This document shows positions 30,831 to 38,644 of a stretch of DNA of 64,000 nucleotides, one piece after another. The stretch is from Actinoalloteichus hymeniacidonis. Lineage in GTDB: Bacteria; Actinomycetota; Actinomycetes; Mycobacteriales; Pseudonocardiaceae. The stretch lies in contig NZ_JACHIS010000001.1 in assembly GCF_014203365.1 (NCBI RefSeq), positions 4,650,001 through 4,714,000 on the forward strand, given 5' to 3'. The notes beneath the pieces were generated by a model. The model did not search any database. It was not told where the DNA came from and worked only from the letters and a program-made list of their open reading frames with translations. Position 1 is the stretch's first letter, and every line of letters starts with the position of its first letter. Position numbers and translations under genes: made by a program.

Positions 30831-32653
30831 CGTGCTCCTCCTGTCAGGACAGCGGTGGGCGCGAACGCGGCCACCGACCGCAGCCACACCTCGCAGGCCA
30901 AGGTCGCGACCACCAGACTCAACCCTGCGGACGAGGTGTGTTGACCAAGTAGCGTCGTGCGGAACCGGTCGGCGTCGACGAGGCCGCGCTGGGCCAGGAG
31001 CATGTCGTCGCAGAGTTCGGCCAGTTCTCCTCGGCAGGACCGCAGCCCGGCGTACACATCGGCGCTGTACTCGGATTTGGTGCCGCGCCCCAGTACCTCG
31101 GTGGGCACCGTGCCCCGCATCGACTCCACCAGCACCGGCTTGTACCGGTGCGGCGAGGCGGAATCGGCGAAGCGGATCGATAGCGCCGCCTCGACCACCT
31201 GGTCGTCGACGAAGGGCGCCTGCCAGTCGACGCCGTGCCGCGCGGTGAGCCTGCCGACCCGGCGAATCGACTCGCCGCACTTGCGGATGTCCTGGATGGT
31301 GGCGTGTTGCGCGCGAATCGGGCTCAGCGGCTCGGGGGTCTTCGCGGCGGCATCGGCCAGTAGCTCCCGGACCGAGTCGACGCCTGTCCGAGTCACCCAC
31401 GGCGGGGTGCGGAACTGGCCCCACCACCCGAAGTTCGGCGTCCGATTGACCCCCCGGACCGAGTCGGTCAGGGTCGCTGCGGAACCGGCGAGCCAGCCGG
31501 GGAAGCTCTGGTCGGCCGCGATCCCACGCAGGGTGTCGGGCAGGGCCCACCGATAGATCGAGCGGAATCCGCGCAGGTATTTGATGGCTGTCCATGGTTG
31601 GCTGCGCAGCAGGGCGTGCAGCTGCAGTGGAGTAGGGAAGAACAGCTCGTCGCCGCCGTGCCCGGTCAGGTGCATCGTGGAGCCGAGTTCGGCCAGCCGC
31701 CCGGCCTGGAACGCGAGGCGTTCGCGGGTCCGGATCCAGGCGAAGGGCGCCTCGATGTCGGGATCGCCGGCCAGCAGGCCCGCGAAGTTCATCGGGATGC
31801 CCTGGCGTTCGAGCACGATGTGCGCGGCGTTGGGAATCGAGGCGGCGGCGCGCTGGGCCCAGTTCTGGTCCTCGTCGTCCACATTCGTCGCCTGCCAACG
31901 GGTGGTGACGAATCGATCGACCTGTCCGGCGGCGAGGAAGGCGAGGCTGGTGGAGTCCATTCCGCCGGAGAGATCGGTGCTCAACGGCCGTTCGGTCGCG
32001 ACGCGGGCGGCAACCGCGTCGTGCAAGGCGGCGCGCACCCGCTCGGCGCCCTCGGTGAGCGGCACCTCGGGAGCCGGGGGTCGCCACCAGCGCACCTCTC
32101 GGCCGGAGCCGTCCCGATCCAGCTCGAGTCGGTGCCCTGCGGACAGCGCTTCGACCCGGCGCCATGGGTTGTAGTCGCTCAGCGGCCAGGGTGCATAGGG
32201 CGAGATCAGCTGCAGGGCGAGGAATTCCTCGTTGAGGCAGGCCCCGGACAGCGCCGCGAGGCTCTGCGGCCGGTCGGCGGCCACCACCACACCCGCGATC
32301 CTGGTGTGGAAGATCTGCCGTGCCGTCGACAGAGTGCCCAGCGCCCCGACCCGGCCGTTCATCGAGGCGACCAGGTGATAACTGCCTGGCAGCGCGCTGC
32401 GGATGCGATCCAGTTCGCCGAGGTCGCGGATCCGTCCCAGCCGGGCGGCGAGGTCCTCGGCCGTAGTCGCGGCGATTCCCAGGGCCACGATTCGGTGCCT
32501 GCCCGCCGAGGCCGCGACGATCTCGCCCGGCGACCAGCGTCCGACGATCCACGGCCTGCCCGACGGGTGCTCGACCACCGTTGTTCCGGCTCCGCCGATC
32601 GATTCCGCGACGGAGGTGCCCTGTGGACAGTCCGGCAGGATCACAAACTCCAC
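30827..32653 (-). CDS. Lasso peptide isopeptide-bond-forming cyclase (asparagine synthetase-like C protein)
   Basis: A 608-aa AsnB-like enzyme. It adenylates the ring-closing acidic side chain (Glu8 of the predicted core) with ATP and joins it to the Gly1 amine. The PP-loop is TDLSGGMDSTSLAFLAA (residues about 226-242), and later segments such as STMHLTGHGGDELFF and VDWQAPFVDDQVVEAALSIR match lasso cyclases. The N-terminal glutaminase-like domain lacks a catalytic Cys at position 2, as in lasso C proteins. It starts at GTG 32653 with GGGAG five bases upstream. It lies 55 nt downstream of the flavin reductase and overlaps B1. Confidence 0.95.
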   Translation of the reverse strand: MEFVILPDCPQGTSVAESIGGAGTTVVEHPSGRPWIVGRWSPGEIVAASAGRHRIVALGIAATTAEDLAARLGRIRDLGELDRIRSALPGSYHLVASMNGRVGALGTLSTARQIFHTRIAGVVVAADRPQSLAALSGACLNEEFLALQLISPYAPWPLSDYNPWRRVEALSAGHRLELDRDGSGREVRWWRPPAPEVPLTEGAERVRAALHDAVAARVATERPLSTDLSGGMDSTSLAFLAAGQVDRFVTTRWQATNVDDEDQNWAQRAAASIPNAAHIVLERQGIPMNFAGLLAGDPDIEAPFAWIRTRERLAFQAGRLAELGSTMHLTGHGGDELFFPTPLQLHALLRSQPWTAIKYLRGFRSIYRWALPDTLRGIAADQSFPGWLAGSAATLTDSVRGVNRTPNFGWWGQFRTPPWVTRTGVDSVRELLADAAAKTPEPLSPIRAQHATIQDIRKCGESIRRVGRLTARHGVDWQAPFVDDQVVEAALSIRFADSASPHRYKPVLVESMRGTVPTEVLGRGTKSEYSADVYAGLRSCRGELAELCDDMLLAQRGLVDADRFRTTLLGQHTSSAGLSLVVATLACEVWLRSVAAFAPTAVLTGGAR

Positions 32654-32708
32654 TTCTGCTCCCGTTCTCGGGGATCGATGACCGCGATGGCAGCGCCTTC
32701 GATCGGTT

Positions 32709-33299
32709 TCAGCCTGCGGGCCAGCCCGCGTACCGCCGCCGCCCGTACATCAGCGGACTGCGGATCTCCGCGTAGTGCCGGATGTGGGTGACCTCGCCGA
32801 AGACCACCCGGTGATCGCCGACGAGTTTGCTGTCGACGACCCGGCATCGCGCCACGGCGTGCACGTCGTCGAACAACACCGGGACTCCCCAGGAAGGCTC
32901 GATCCGCCAACGCACCCGATCGAAACGGTCGGGTGCTCCGGAGCCGAACAGCTCAGCGACGGGTTGCGCCGCCTCATGCAGCAGGTTCACCGCGAAGACC
33001 CGGCGGCGTCGGATCGCCGCCAGAGTCGGACTACCCGCGCGCAGACAGGCCAACAGCGTCGGCGGGCCCAGGCTCACGCTGCACAGCGCGGAACAGGTCA
33101 TGCCCATCGGAGCCTGGCCGCGACCGAGGGTGCTGATCACCGTGACCCCGGTCGGGAATCCGGCCATCAGCAGCCGAAACCGCACATCGTCGGCCGCGTC
33201 CTGCGGCTCTGGGCCGTCGAGATCGGTGCCCCGTTCGGGCTGGACGTCCGAGCTGTCCCGATCGGTCTCGATCTCGGTGGCGACATCGTTGGTGACCAC
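32709..33299 (-). CDS. Flavin reductase family protein inside the lasso cluster
   Basis: A 196-aa FMN-binding split-barrel protein (flavin_reduct family). The family pattern starts at RFRLLMAGFPTGVTVISTLG and MGMTCSALCSVSLGPPTLLA, with VFAVNLLHEAAQPVAELFG and the C-terminal VVFGEVTHIRHY. Such proteins supply reduced flavin to a monooxygenase or act as oxidoreductases. No monooxygenase is in the cluster. I place the start at GTG 33299 (ACGGAG upstream); a frame extension to 33446 has no ribosome site. It lies between the precursor and cyclase genes, so it is transcribed with them. Its role in lasso maturation is unknown. Confidence 0.85.
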   Translation of the reverse strand: MVTNDVATEIETDRDSSDVQPERGTDLDGPEPQDAADDVRFRLLMAGFPTGVTVISTLGRGQAPMGMTCSALCSVSLGPPTLLACLRAGSPTLAAIRRRRVFAVNLLHEAAQPVAELFGSGAPDRFDRVRWRIEPSWGVPVLFDDVHAVARCRVVDSKLVGDHRVVFGEVTHIRHYAEIRSPLMYGRRRYAGWPAG

Positions 33300-33419
33300 G
33301 GTGACTCCGTTCCACGTCGAGGAAGCGCCGTGTTCTGAGACTCGGTCGATCGTCGCCCTGTCGATGGGCACGAGTCGGCCCAGCCGCGCGGACCTGCGGA
33401 CTTCGGTGGTTACCCGGCA

Positions 33420-33459
33420 CGGCCGCACCGAGGCGCGGGGACACACATCGGCACGGCCG
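33420..33459 (-). promoter_or_regulatory. Stem-loop between precursor and downstream lasso genes
   Basis: In the minus-strand transcript CGGCCGUGCCG pairs with CGGUGCGGCCG (11 bp, two G-U) around an 18-nt loop, 36 nt after the precursor stop. It could be a partial terminator or 3' stabiliser that gives more precursor than enzyme mRNA. Confidence 0.5.
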
Positions 33460-33494
33460 TACTCACGCGGTCATTCGGTGCTTATTCGCCCGAA

Positions 33495-33623
33495 TCAGCA
33501 CAACATGACGCAGGTCCAGTCGGCTTCGAAGCCCCAGCCCGGGCGGCCGAGCGTCACCTCGTCGAAGACACCGACCTCTTCCAGTGCGGGGGGTTCGTAC
33601 GCCACCACGGACTCACCATTCAT
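33495..33623 (-). CDS. Lasso peptide precursor, LP2006-like (class IV)
   Basis: A 42-aa precursor. The 25-aa leader contains YEPPALEEVGVFDEVT, a perfect YxxPxLxxxGxxxxxT recognition motif with Thr at -2. The predicted 17-aa core is GRPGWGFEADWTCVMLC. Gly1 and Glu8 can form the 8-residue macrolactam ring, and Cys13 and Cys17 can form a tail disulfide. From memory, LP2006 of Nocardiopsis (class IV lasso peptide) is GRPNWGFENDWSCVRVC; 12 of 17 positions are identical, including ring and cysteine residues. GGAGG lies eight bases before the ATG. It is the first gene of the biosynthetic operon: precursor, flavin reductase, C, B1, B2, MauE-like, ABC ATPase, permease. Confidence 0.95.
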   Translation of the reverse strand: MNGESVVAYEPPALEEVGVFDEVTLGRPGWGFEADWTCVMLC

Positions 33624-33750
33624 GATGATCTCCTCCAGACAGGATCGATACACTCGACATCCCGCGAGATTCGCCAGACCACATCACTCCGGGATGCGAT
33701 ATCAGGCTAAATACTCTCGCTTGTGTCGCCCTTGTCTCCGTCTTGCCCGG

Positions 33751-34569
33751 CTATGAACGGTGCCCTGATCTGCTGGTCACCCGCCAGTAGTCGCCGCCGA
33801 TCACGAAGTCGTTCTGTTGCAACACCGGATCGTTGCGCAATATCGAGGTCTCCAACCAGGCCAATCGGTCAGGAGGCTCCAAACCGAAATCCCGGTCCAT
33901 GGATTCGCGAAGTCGCCGGAATACCTCGAGTGCGTCCGCGGTGCGACCCGCCCGGTGCAGCAAGATCATCAACTGCGCGGCGAATCTCGGCCTGCCGGGA
34001 AACCTGGTCAGTAGTTCGGTCAGCTTGGCTACCAACTCCAGCCAATGACCCAGTCCGATTTCGAGATCGATCTGCGCGGTGAGGATATCGAGGCGCCGTT
34101 CCTCCAGGGGAACGCACAATTCGAGGCGGGCCCGCTCGTTGGTGATGTCGGACAGCGGCTCCCCGTGCCAGAGGTCGAGCGCCTGCCCGTAGAGCCGCGC
34201 CGCGTCCGGCGCAGACGCCGCCTTGGCCTGTCCTACCAGTGCCTCGAAGCGGTGTGCGTCGATGCATTCCGGTTCCATCGACATCAGGTAGCCGGGGCCG
34301 ACGGTCCGCAGGCTCATCCCCTCGGCCATCGCCTTGCCGCCCGCGATGCCCAGCGCCGACCGGAGTCGCGACACATGGGCATGCAATGAGCCGGTCGCCG
34401 ATCGGGGTAGCGGATCGCCCCACAGCAACTCGAACAGTCGTTCCCGATGGACCGACTCATTGGCGTTCAACAGCAGGACTGCGAGCAGGAGGCGACGTTG
34501 TTGTGGACCGATTTCGCATACTCGGCCCTGCCGCCAGAATCGAACTTCGCCTAACAGCTGGAAATACAT
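33751..34569 (-). CDS. SARP-family transcriptional regulator (OmpR-type HTH plus BTAD)
   Basis: A 272-aa Streptomyces antibiotic regulatory protein-like activator. The N-terminal winged helix reads MYFQLLGEVRFWRQGRVCEI to GSLHAHVSRLRSALGIAGG. The bacterial transcriptional activation domain follows from ECIDAHRFEALVGQAKAA to RAGRTADALEVFRRLRESMD. SARPs bind direct repeats near the -35 of cluster promoters and activate secondary metabolism. It lies 127 bp upstream of the lasso precursor on the same strand, so it is the likely pathway-specific activator. GGAGA precedes the ATG at 34569. Confidence 0.9.
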   Translation of the reverse strand: MYFQLLGEVRFWRQGRVCEIGPQQRRLLLAVLLLNANESVHRERLFELLWGDPLPRSATGSLHAHVSRLRSALGIAGGKAMAEGMSLRTVGPGYLMSMEPECIDAHRFEALVGQAKAASAPDAARLYGQALDLWHGEPLSDITNERARLELCVPLEERRLDILTAQIDLEIGLGHWLELVAKLTELLTRFPGRPRFAAQLMILLHRAGRTADALEVFRRLRESMDRDFGLEPPDRLAWLETSILRNDPVLQQNDFVIGGDYWRVTSRSGHRS

Positions 34570-34714
34570 CGCTCTCCGATCGCGGCGCCGCACTTCCTAC
34601 CGGGCCCGATCGGCCGGCGGCAGCACCCCCATCTGGCCGCGTTCGTCCTCTTCAGGTTCTCTACAAGATGAATGATCACCGTCATGACGCTCCCCGCTTG
34701 ATGAACCTTCACCA

Positions 34715-34864
34715 TTACAATATTCCGCCCAGGTTAACGCGACATTCCGCTCCCGCTTCAAGATCGACGACGGAGGCGGCACGCCGACGTAACGCGCCGA
34801 CCAGAGTAACACCATGATCTGTCACCAAAGGGTGAAGCAATTCATGCGATAGCACCGGATCCAT
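34715..34864 (-). CDS. Putative small protein upstream of the SARP gene (49 aa)
   Basis: A 49-residue frame beginning MDPVLSHELLHPLVTDHGVT, continuing LVGALRRRAASVVDLEAGAE and ending CRVNLGGIL. AAGGGA sits six bases before the ATG at 34864. The surrounding DNA has lower GC than the rest of the window, and codon use is relaxed but plausible. No family is recognised. Its position upstream of the SARP on the same strand suggests a small accessory factor, or it may not be real. It shows no lasso-type leader motif, so it is not a second precursor of this type. Confidence 0.4.
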   Translation of the reverse strand: MDPVLSHELLHPLVTDHGVTLVGALRRRAASVVDLEAGAECRVNLGGIL

Positions 34865-34986
34865 GTTGATTCCCTTGGCGGTCCGGCGATCGCCATCGAG
34901 TCATTCACGGCCGTCGCCACCGGCATCCGGGTGCCCCCACCGAACTTCGGCGGCTACCGGTCCGGCGGGGGTCGGATGCTGCTCGA

Positions 34987-35958
34987 TCAGGCGAGCATGT
35001 CCACCACGTATTCGGTGGCCGCCGCCAAGAGCGCATTGTCGTACCGGGCATCGCGTTCGTCCTTGCTGGACATGATGGCGATGGCGATCGGTTCGGCATC
35101 CGGCGGCCAGACGATGCCGATGTCGTTGGCGGTGCCGTAATCGCCGGTCCCCGTCTTGTCGGCCACCGTCCAGCCTGCGGGGAGCCCGGCCCGGATCCGC
35201 TGCTCGCCTGCCAGGGTGGCGTTGCGCTCCAACAGGTCGCGCAGGAAGTCCCGCTTCTCGGCGGGCAGGGCGGCGCCGAGCACGATGTCGTGATAGTCGG
35301 TGCCGATGGCACGCGGTGAGGTCGTGTCGCGAGGATCGCCCGGGGTGGCCTCGACGATCGTCGGTTCGTAGCGATCCATCCGAGTCACCGTGTCACCGAG
35401 GCTGCGGGTATAGGCCGTCAGTTCGGCCGGTCCGCCGATGTCGCGGAGTAAGAGGTTGCCCGCCGTTCCGTCGCTGAATCGGACTGCGGCGTCGCACAGC
35501 GCGCCGATCGTCATCCCGGTGGCCACGTGCTGCTCGGTGATGGCGGAGCTGGCCATGAGATCGGCCTCGGTATAGGTGACGACCGTGTCGAGATAGGACA
35601 TCGGATGCCGGTGCAGCACGGCTGCGGCGGCCAATCCCTTGAACGCGGAGCAGAAGGCGAAGCGCTCGTCCGCGCGGTGGGAGACCGTGTTGCCGGTGCC
35701 GACCGCGATGGCATAGACACCGAGCCGCGCATCGAACTCCCGCTCGAGTTCGAGGAGCCGATCGTGCCGCCTGCTCACCTCGGTCGGAGCGGGGGCGCTG
35801 CTCGGAGTCGAAGGGTCGGGCTCGCCCGGCGGGTCTCCCGGGCTCGAGGATGTCACGGCACCGATCAGCTCGTCGCCCCCACAGCCCGCGAGCGAGAACA
35901 GCGCGGCCGCACCGAGCACCGCGCGGCGGGTCACCGCCCCTACCGGTTTCGTCGTCAT
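34987..35958 (-). CDS. Class A beta-lactamase, lipoprotein
   Basis: A 323-aa serine beta-lactamase, exported as a lipoprotein. A twin-arginine region TRRAVLGAAALFSLAGC ends in a lipobox with Cys26, followed by a Pro/Ser-rich linker. Active-site motifs are S70-x-x-K in FCSAFKGLAAAAV, the SDG triad in RFSDGTAGNLLL (as in M. tuberculosis BlaC rather than SDN), and KTG in VADKTGTGDYG. The omega loop reads DRYEPTIVEATPGD: Glu166 is present, but the usual Asn170 is Val. GGAGG five bases before the ATG at 35958 fixes the start. It is probably monocistronic and hydrolyses penicillins or cephalosporins at the cell surface. Confidence 0.93.
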   Translation of the reverse strand: MTTKPVGAVTRRAVLGAAALFSLAGCGGDELIGAVTSSSPGDPPGEPDPSTPSSAPAPTEVSRRHDRLLELEREFDARLGVYAIAVGTGNTVSHRADERFAFCSAFKGLAAAAVLHRHPMSYLDTVVTYTEADLMASSAITEQHVATGMTIGALCDAAVRFSDGTAGNLLLRDIGGPAELTAYTRSLGDTVTRMDRYEPTIVEATPGDPRDTTSPRAIGTDYHDIVLGAALPAEKRDFLRDLLERNATLAGEQRIRAGLPAGWTVADKTGTGDYGTANDIGIVWPPDAEPIAIAIMSSKDERDARYDNALLAAATEYVVDMLA

Positions 35959-36109
35959 CCTGGCCTCCGAGGCGCCGTTGGAACGGATTACCACGGCGCA
36001 GAACCCAGCCGTAGCCCGCTGCCGGGCGGGATCCGTATCGCCAAGAGCAATCCTGGTCTACCTGGTGATCCCGCCCGACAGCGGTGCGGTGGAACTTCGA
36101 GTTATCCGA

Positions 36110-37018
36110 TCAGGCGGGCAGCCCGGCGAGCAGTGCCGCCATCTCCCGCGCTCGATAGACGAAACCCGCGTGCGAGCTGTCCACGGTGTGCACGTCGTAA
36201 CGATTGTCCGGGGTCAGCGCGTCGGCCTCCGCGATCAGCCGGTCCTGCATGGCCACCGGCAACGACCGGTCCTGCAGCAGCCGGACGTAGCTGCGCGCCA
36301 CGGTGCCCCAGGTCTCGGCGTGCACCGTGGCGTCTCCCGCCATCACCTGCAGCGACTCGTCCGGTTGCAGGATGTTGAGGAAGGTCAGGAACTGCGCATC
36401 GGTGGCATCGGCCATCACGGCAGCCTTGAGCGCAGGCAGCAGGGTCGGGTCGGCCGTGCGGTAATTGGCCCGCCCCACCCCGAGCCGCGCGGGATCCCCG
36501 ACGTTGAGGGCCGCCAGCGGAGCCAGCAGGTTCTCGCCGAACTCCGGTTCCGCCATGTACTCGAGTGGATTGCGCAACCGCACGCAGCTCCACGCGGAGA
36601 TGTAGACCAGTCGAGCCACCGCTTCCGGTGCACGATCGGCGACGCCGCTGATGGTCAGGCCACCGAGGCTGGCACCGACGAGCACGACCGGGCCGTGTGC
36701 CCCCACGGTGCGCACGACGTCGAGCACCGCCTCGACGTTGTCGACGAGGGTGACCTCGGCCAGCTTCGACGGTTCGTTCGCCCAGGCCTGGAGATCCTGG
36801 GGTGCCTGGTAGGACGCCGAGTACTCCGCGTCGAGCCCGTGTCCCGGGAGATCGACGGCGTGACTGCGGTGACCGAGCAGCGCCAGTTCACGTTGGATCG
36901 ACGCCCACATGAAGGAGTTGGAACCGGACCCGTGGACGAACACATAGGTCGGCGCGCCGTCGATCCGCCTGGTGCGGTCTGCCGAGTGACCGGCGGCCTG
37001 GTTGGAGAGCTGTGCCAT
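36110..37018 (-). CDS. Alpha/beta hydrolase (esterase, methylesterase-like)
   Basis: A 302-aa alpha/beta-hydrolase without a signal peptide. The oxyanion-hole segment is APTYVFVHGSGSNSFMWASI, followed by SHAVDLPGHGLDAEY. The nucleophile is in VVLVGASLGGLTISGVADRA and the His is in DSSHAGFVYRAREMAAL. It resembles plant-type hydroxynitrile lyase/methylesterase-like hydrolases; the substrate is unknown. ATG at 37018 begins just before the fold; AGG-type ribosome binding is weak. Downstream DNA to the beta-lactamase start is 151 bp. Confidence 0.85.
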   Translation of the reverse strand: MAQLSNQAAGHSADRTRRIDGAPTYVFVHGSGSNSFMWASIQRELALLGHRSHAVDLPGHGLDAEYSASYQAPQDLQAWANEPSKLAEVTLVDNVEAVLDVVRTVGAHGPVVLVGASLGGLTISGVADRAPEAVARLVYISAWSCVRLRNPLEYMAEPEFGENLLAPLAALNVGDPARLGVGRANYRTADPTLLPALKAAVMADATDAQFLTFLNILQPDESLQVMAGDATVHAETWGTVARSYVRLLQDRSLPVAMQDRLIAEADALTPDNRYDVHTVDSSHAGFVYRAREMAALLAGLPA

Positions 37019-37371
37019 GAGATGGACCTGTCTTCCCCCGGGGCATGCGTGGACGCCCCGATGCAGCGAAATATGAGCAAGAGCTGCTGATCGCAGGCGG
37101 GCTCGCCGACGAAGCCGACTACCACGATGGGTGGAACGGCCATCGAGCATCCAGCGCCGGGTGAGGGCGAGCTGGAGCGGCCGTGCGGGTATGGCTCGGC
37201 CGGCGGCCTACCTACGGCTCGGTGTCGAGCGCGCCGAGCGACGGCGCGCCTCGGTACCGGCGAAGGTCAGGCGGCGCGAAGCCTGCAGAAGGAATGCATG
37301 AGGACCACGCGCACACCCTACCCCGCTGCTTTGCTCAGACGACACCGATTTTCTCGACGACGTCCGCGCTG
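37019..37371. other. Intergenic region
   Basis: 353 bp between a hydrolase start and the end of the flavoprotein gene. Frames here have arginine-heavy, shadow-like translations. I see no gene, clear terminator or operator. Confidence 0.55.
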
Positions 37372-38586
37372 CTAGACCTCGGCCATGGCGTCGGCCCATT
37401 CGACACCGGTGTCCAGAGCGGTCCGCCACCGCCGCAGCCCCCGGAAGTCGCCGACACCGAGCACCCCGGCCACCCGGCTGCCCTTCCGGTAGAGCGCGAT
37501 GAAGCGTCGCTGTTCGAACGAGCCGGAGACCAACCGCACCTCGTCGTGGTCGCGCAGCAGGCCGTGCGACTGGATCTTGACGTCGAACTGGTCGGACCAG
37601 AAGTAGGGAATAGGGGCGAACGGGACCGGTTCGGCGGCGAACATCGCGTTGGCGACGTGTCTGGCCTGTTCGGCGGCATTGGTGCGGTGCTCGATGCGCA
37701 TCTCGACGTCGTAGCGCGGGTTGAACCAGCGTGCGACGTCGCCGGCGGCGTATACCCCCGAGCCCGCCGAACAGGTGGGATCGCAGTGCACGCCGTCCTC
37801 GCAGTGCAGGCCGCTGCCCGCCAACCAGTCGACCGATGGCCGCGAACCGATGGCCACGACCACGGCGTCGGCGGGCACGATGTCGCCCTCGGCGAGTTCG
37901 ACCCCGGCCACCGCGCCATCGACCACCTGCAGCGAGCGCACCGCGGCGGCAGGCCCGGTCCGCAGATCCACCCCGCGCTCCCGGTGCAGCTGCGCCACGA
38001 AACCACCGACCTCGGCGCCCACCACGGCCGCCAACGGAGTCGGTGCCGGGTCCACCAGGCATACCTGCGCGCCCAGCCGACGGGCCGAGGCGGCGACCTC
38101 GGTGCCGAGGAAGCCCGCGCCCACCACCACCAGCCGAGCATCCGGGCGCATCTCGGTGCGCAGCGCGATGACGTCGTCGACCGTGCGCACGGTGTGCACC
38201 CCTCGAACGCCGTGGGTGTCGGGAAGTCGACGCGGGGCGACCCCGGTGGCGACGACGAGCCGGTCGTAGTCGGCCACGCCGCCATCGGCCAGTGTCACCC
38301 GACGTCGCGCCAGGTCGAGACCAATCGCGGCGATGCCGAGGCGGAGGTCGACGTCGAGGTCGTGCAGCTCCGATTCGGAGCGCAACCGAACCCGTTCCGG
38401 GTCCCAGTCGCCCGCGAGAACCTGTTTCGATAACGGCGGTCGGTCGTAGGGAAGGTGGACCTCGTCGCCGATCAGCGTCACCGCCCCGTCGAAGCCGTTG
38501 CGGCGCACGGTGTCGACGACGGTCAACCCGGCCACCGACGATCCGACGACCACGATTCGACGCGGGGTATCCCCGAGTGCAGTCAT
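37372..38586 (-). CDS. FAD-dependent ferredoxin reductase-like oxidoreductase
   Basis: A 404-aa flavoprotein of the rhodocoxin/putidaredoxin reductase type. The FAD site is RIVVVGSSVAGLTVVDTVRR, DRPPLSKQVLAGDW is a family signature, and the NAD site is RLVVVGAGFLGTEVAASARR. The second FAD segment is GVYAAGDVARWFNPRY. The C-terminal domain has FWSDQFDVKIQSHGLL. In the family it passes electrons from NAD(P)H to a small ferredoxin for a P450 or dioxygenase, neither of which is adjacent. A LysR gene lies 58 bp upstream on the same strand. Confidence 0.93.
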   Translation of the reverse strand: MTALGDTPRRIVVVGSSVAGLTVVDTVRRNGFDGAVTLIGDEVHLPYDRPPLSKQVLAGDWDPERVRLRSESELHDLDVDLRLGIAAIGLDLARRRVTLADGGVADYDRLVVATGVAPRRLPDTHGVRGVHTVRTVDDVIALRTEMRPDARLVVVGAGFLGTEVAASARRLGAQVCLVDPAPTPLAAVVGAEVGGFVAQLHRERGVDLRTGPAAAVRSLQVVDGAVAGVELAEGDIVPADAVVVAIGSRPSVDWLAGSGLHCEDGVHCDPTCSAGSGVYAAGDVARWFNPRYDVEMRIEHRTNAAEQARHVANAMFAAEPVPFAPIPYFWSDQFDVKIQSHGLLRDHDEVRLVSGSFEQRRFIALYRKGSRVAGVLGVGDFRGLRRWRTALDTGVEWADAMAEV

Positions 38587-38644
38587 GTCGACGACGGTAT
38601 CCGGGTTGCCGCGCCACGGGCAGTGCTTCGATCTTGGTCCGTGT

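Noticed and set aside
30831-32552. Long upstream extension of the B1 frame
   Set aside because: Shadow of the cyclase gene; B1 begins at the coupled ATG 30828-30830.
33640-33670. Three TCG triplets at 9-10 bp spacing as SARP heptamer repeats
   Set aside because: Too degenerate and too close to the precursor ribosome site to be a convincing activator site.
34555-34716. A second small frame after the 49-aa gene (starting TAATG)
   Set aside because: Although it overlaps the stop, its sequence turns Arg/Cys-rich without coding bias and runs into the SARP start.
34597-34815. 72-aa minus-strand frame upstream of the SARP
   Set aside because: Third codon positions are not GC-rich, there is no ribosome site, and it competes with the better-supported 49-aa frame.
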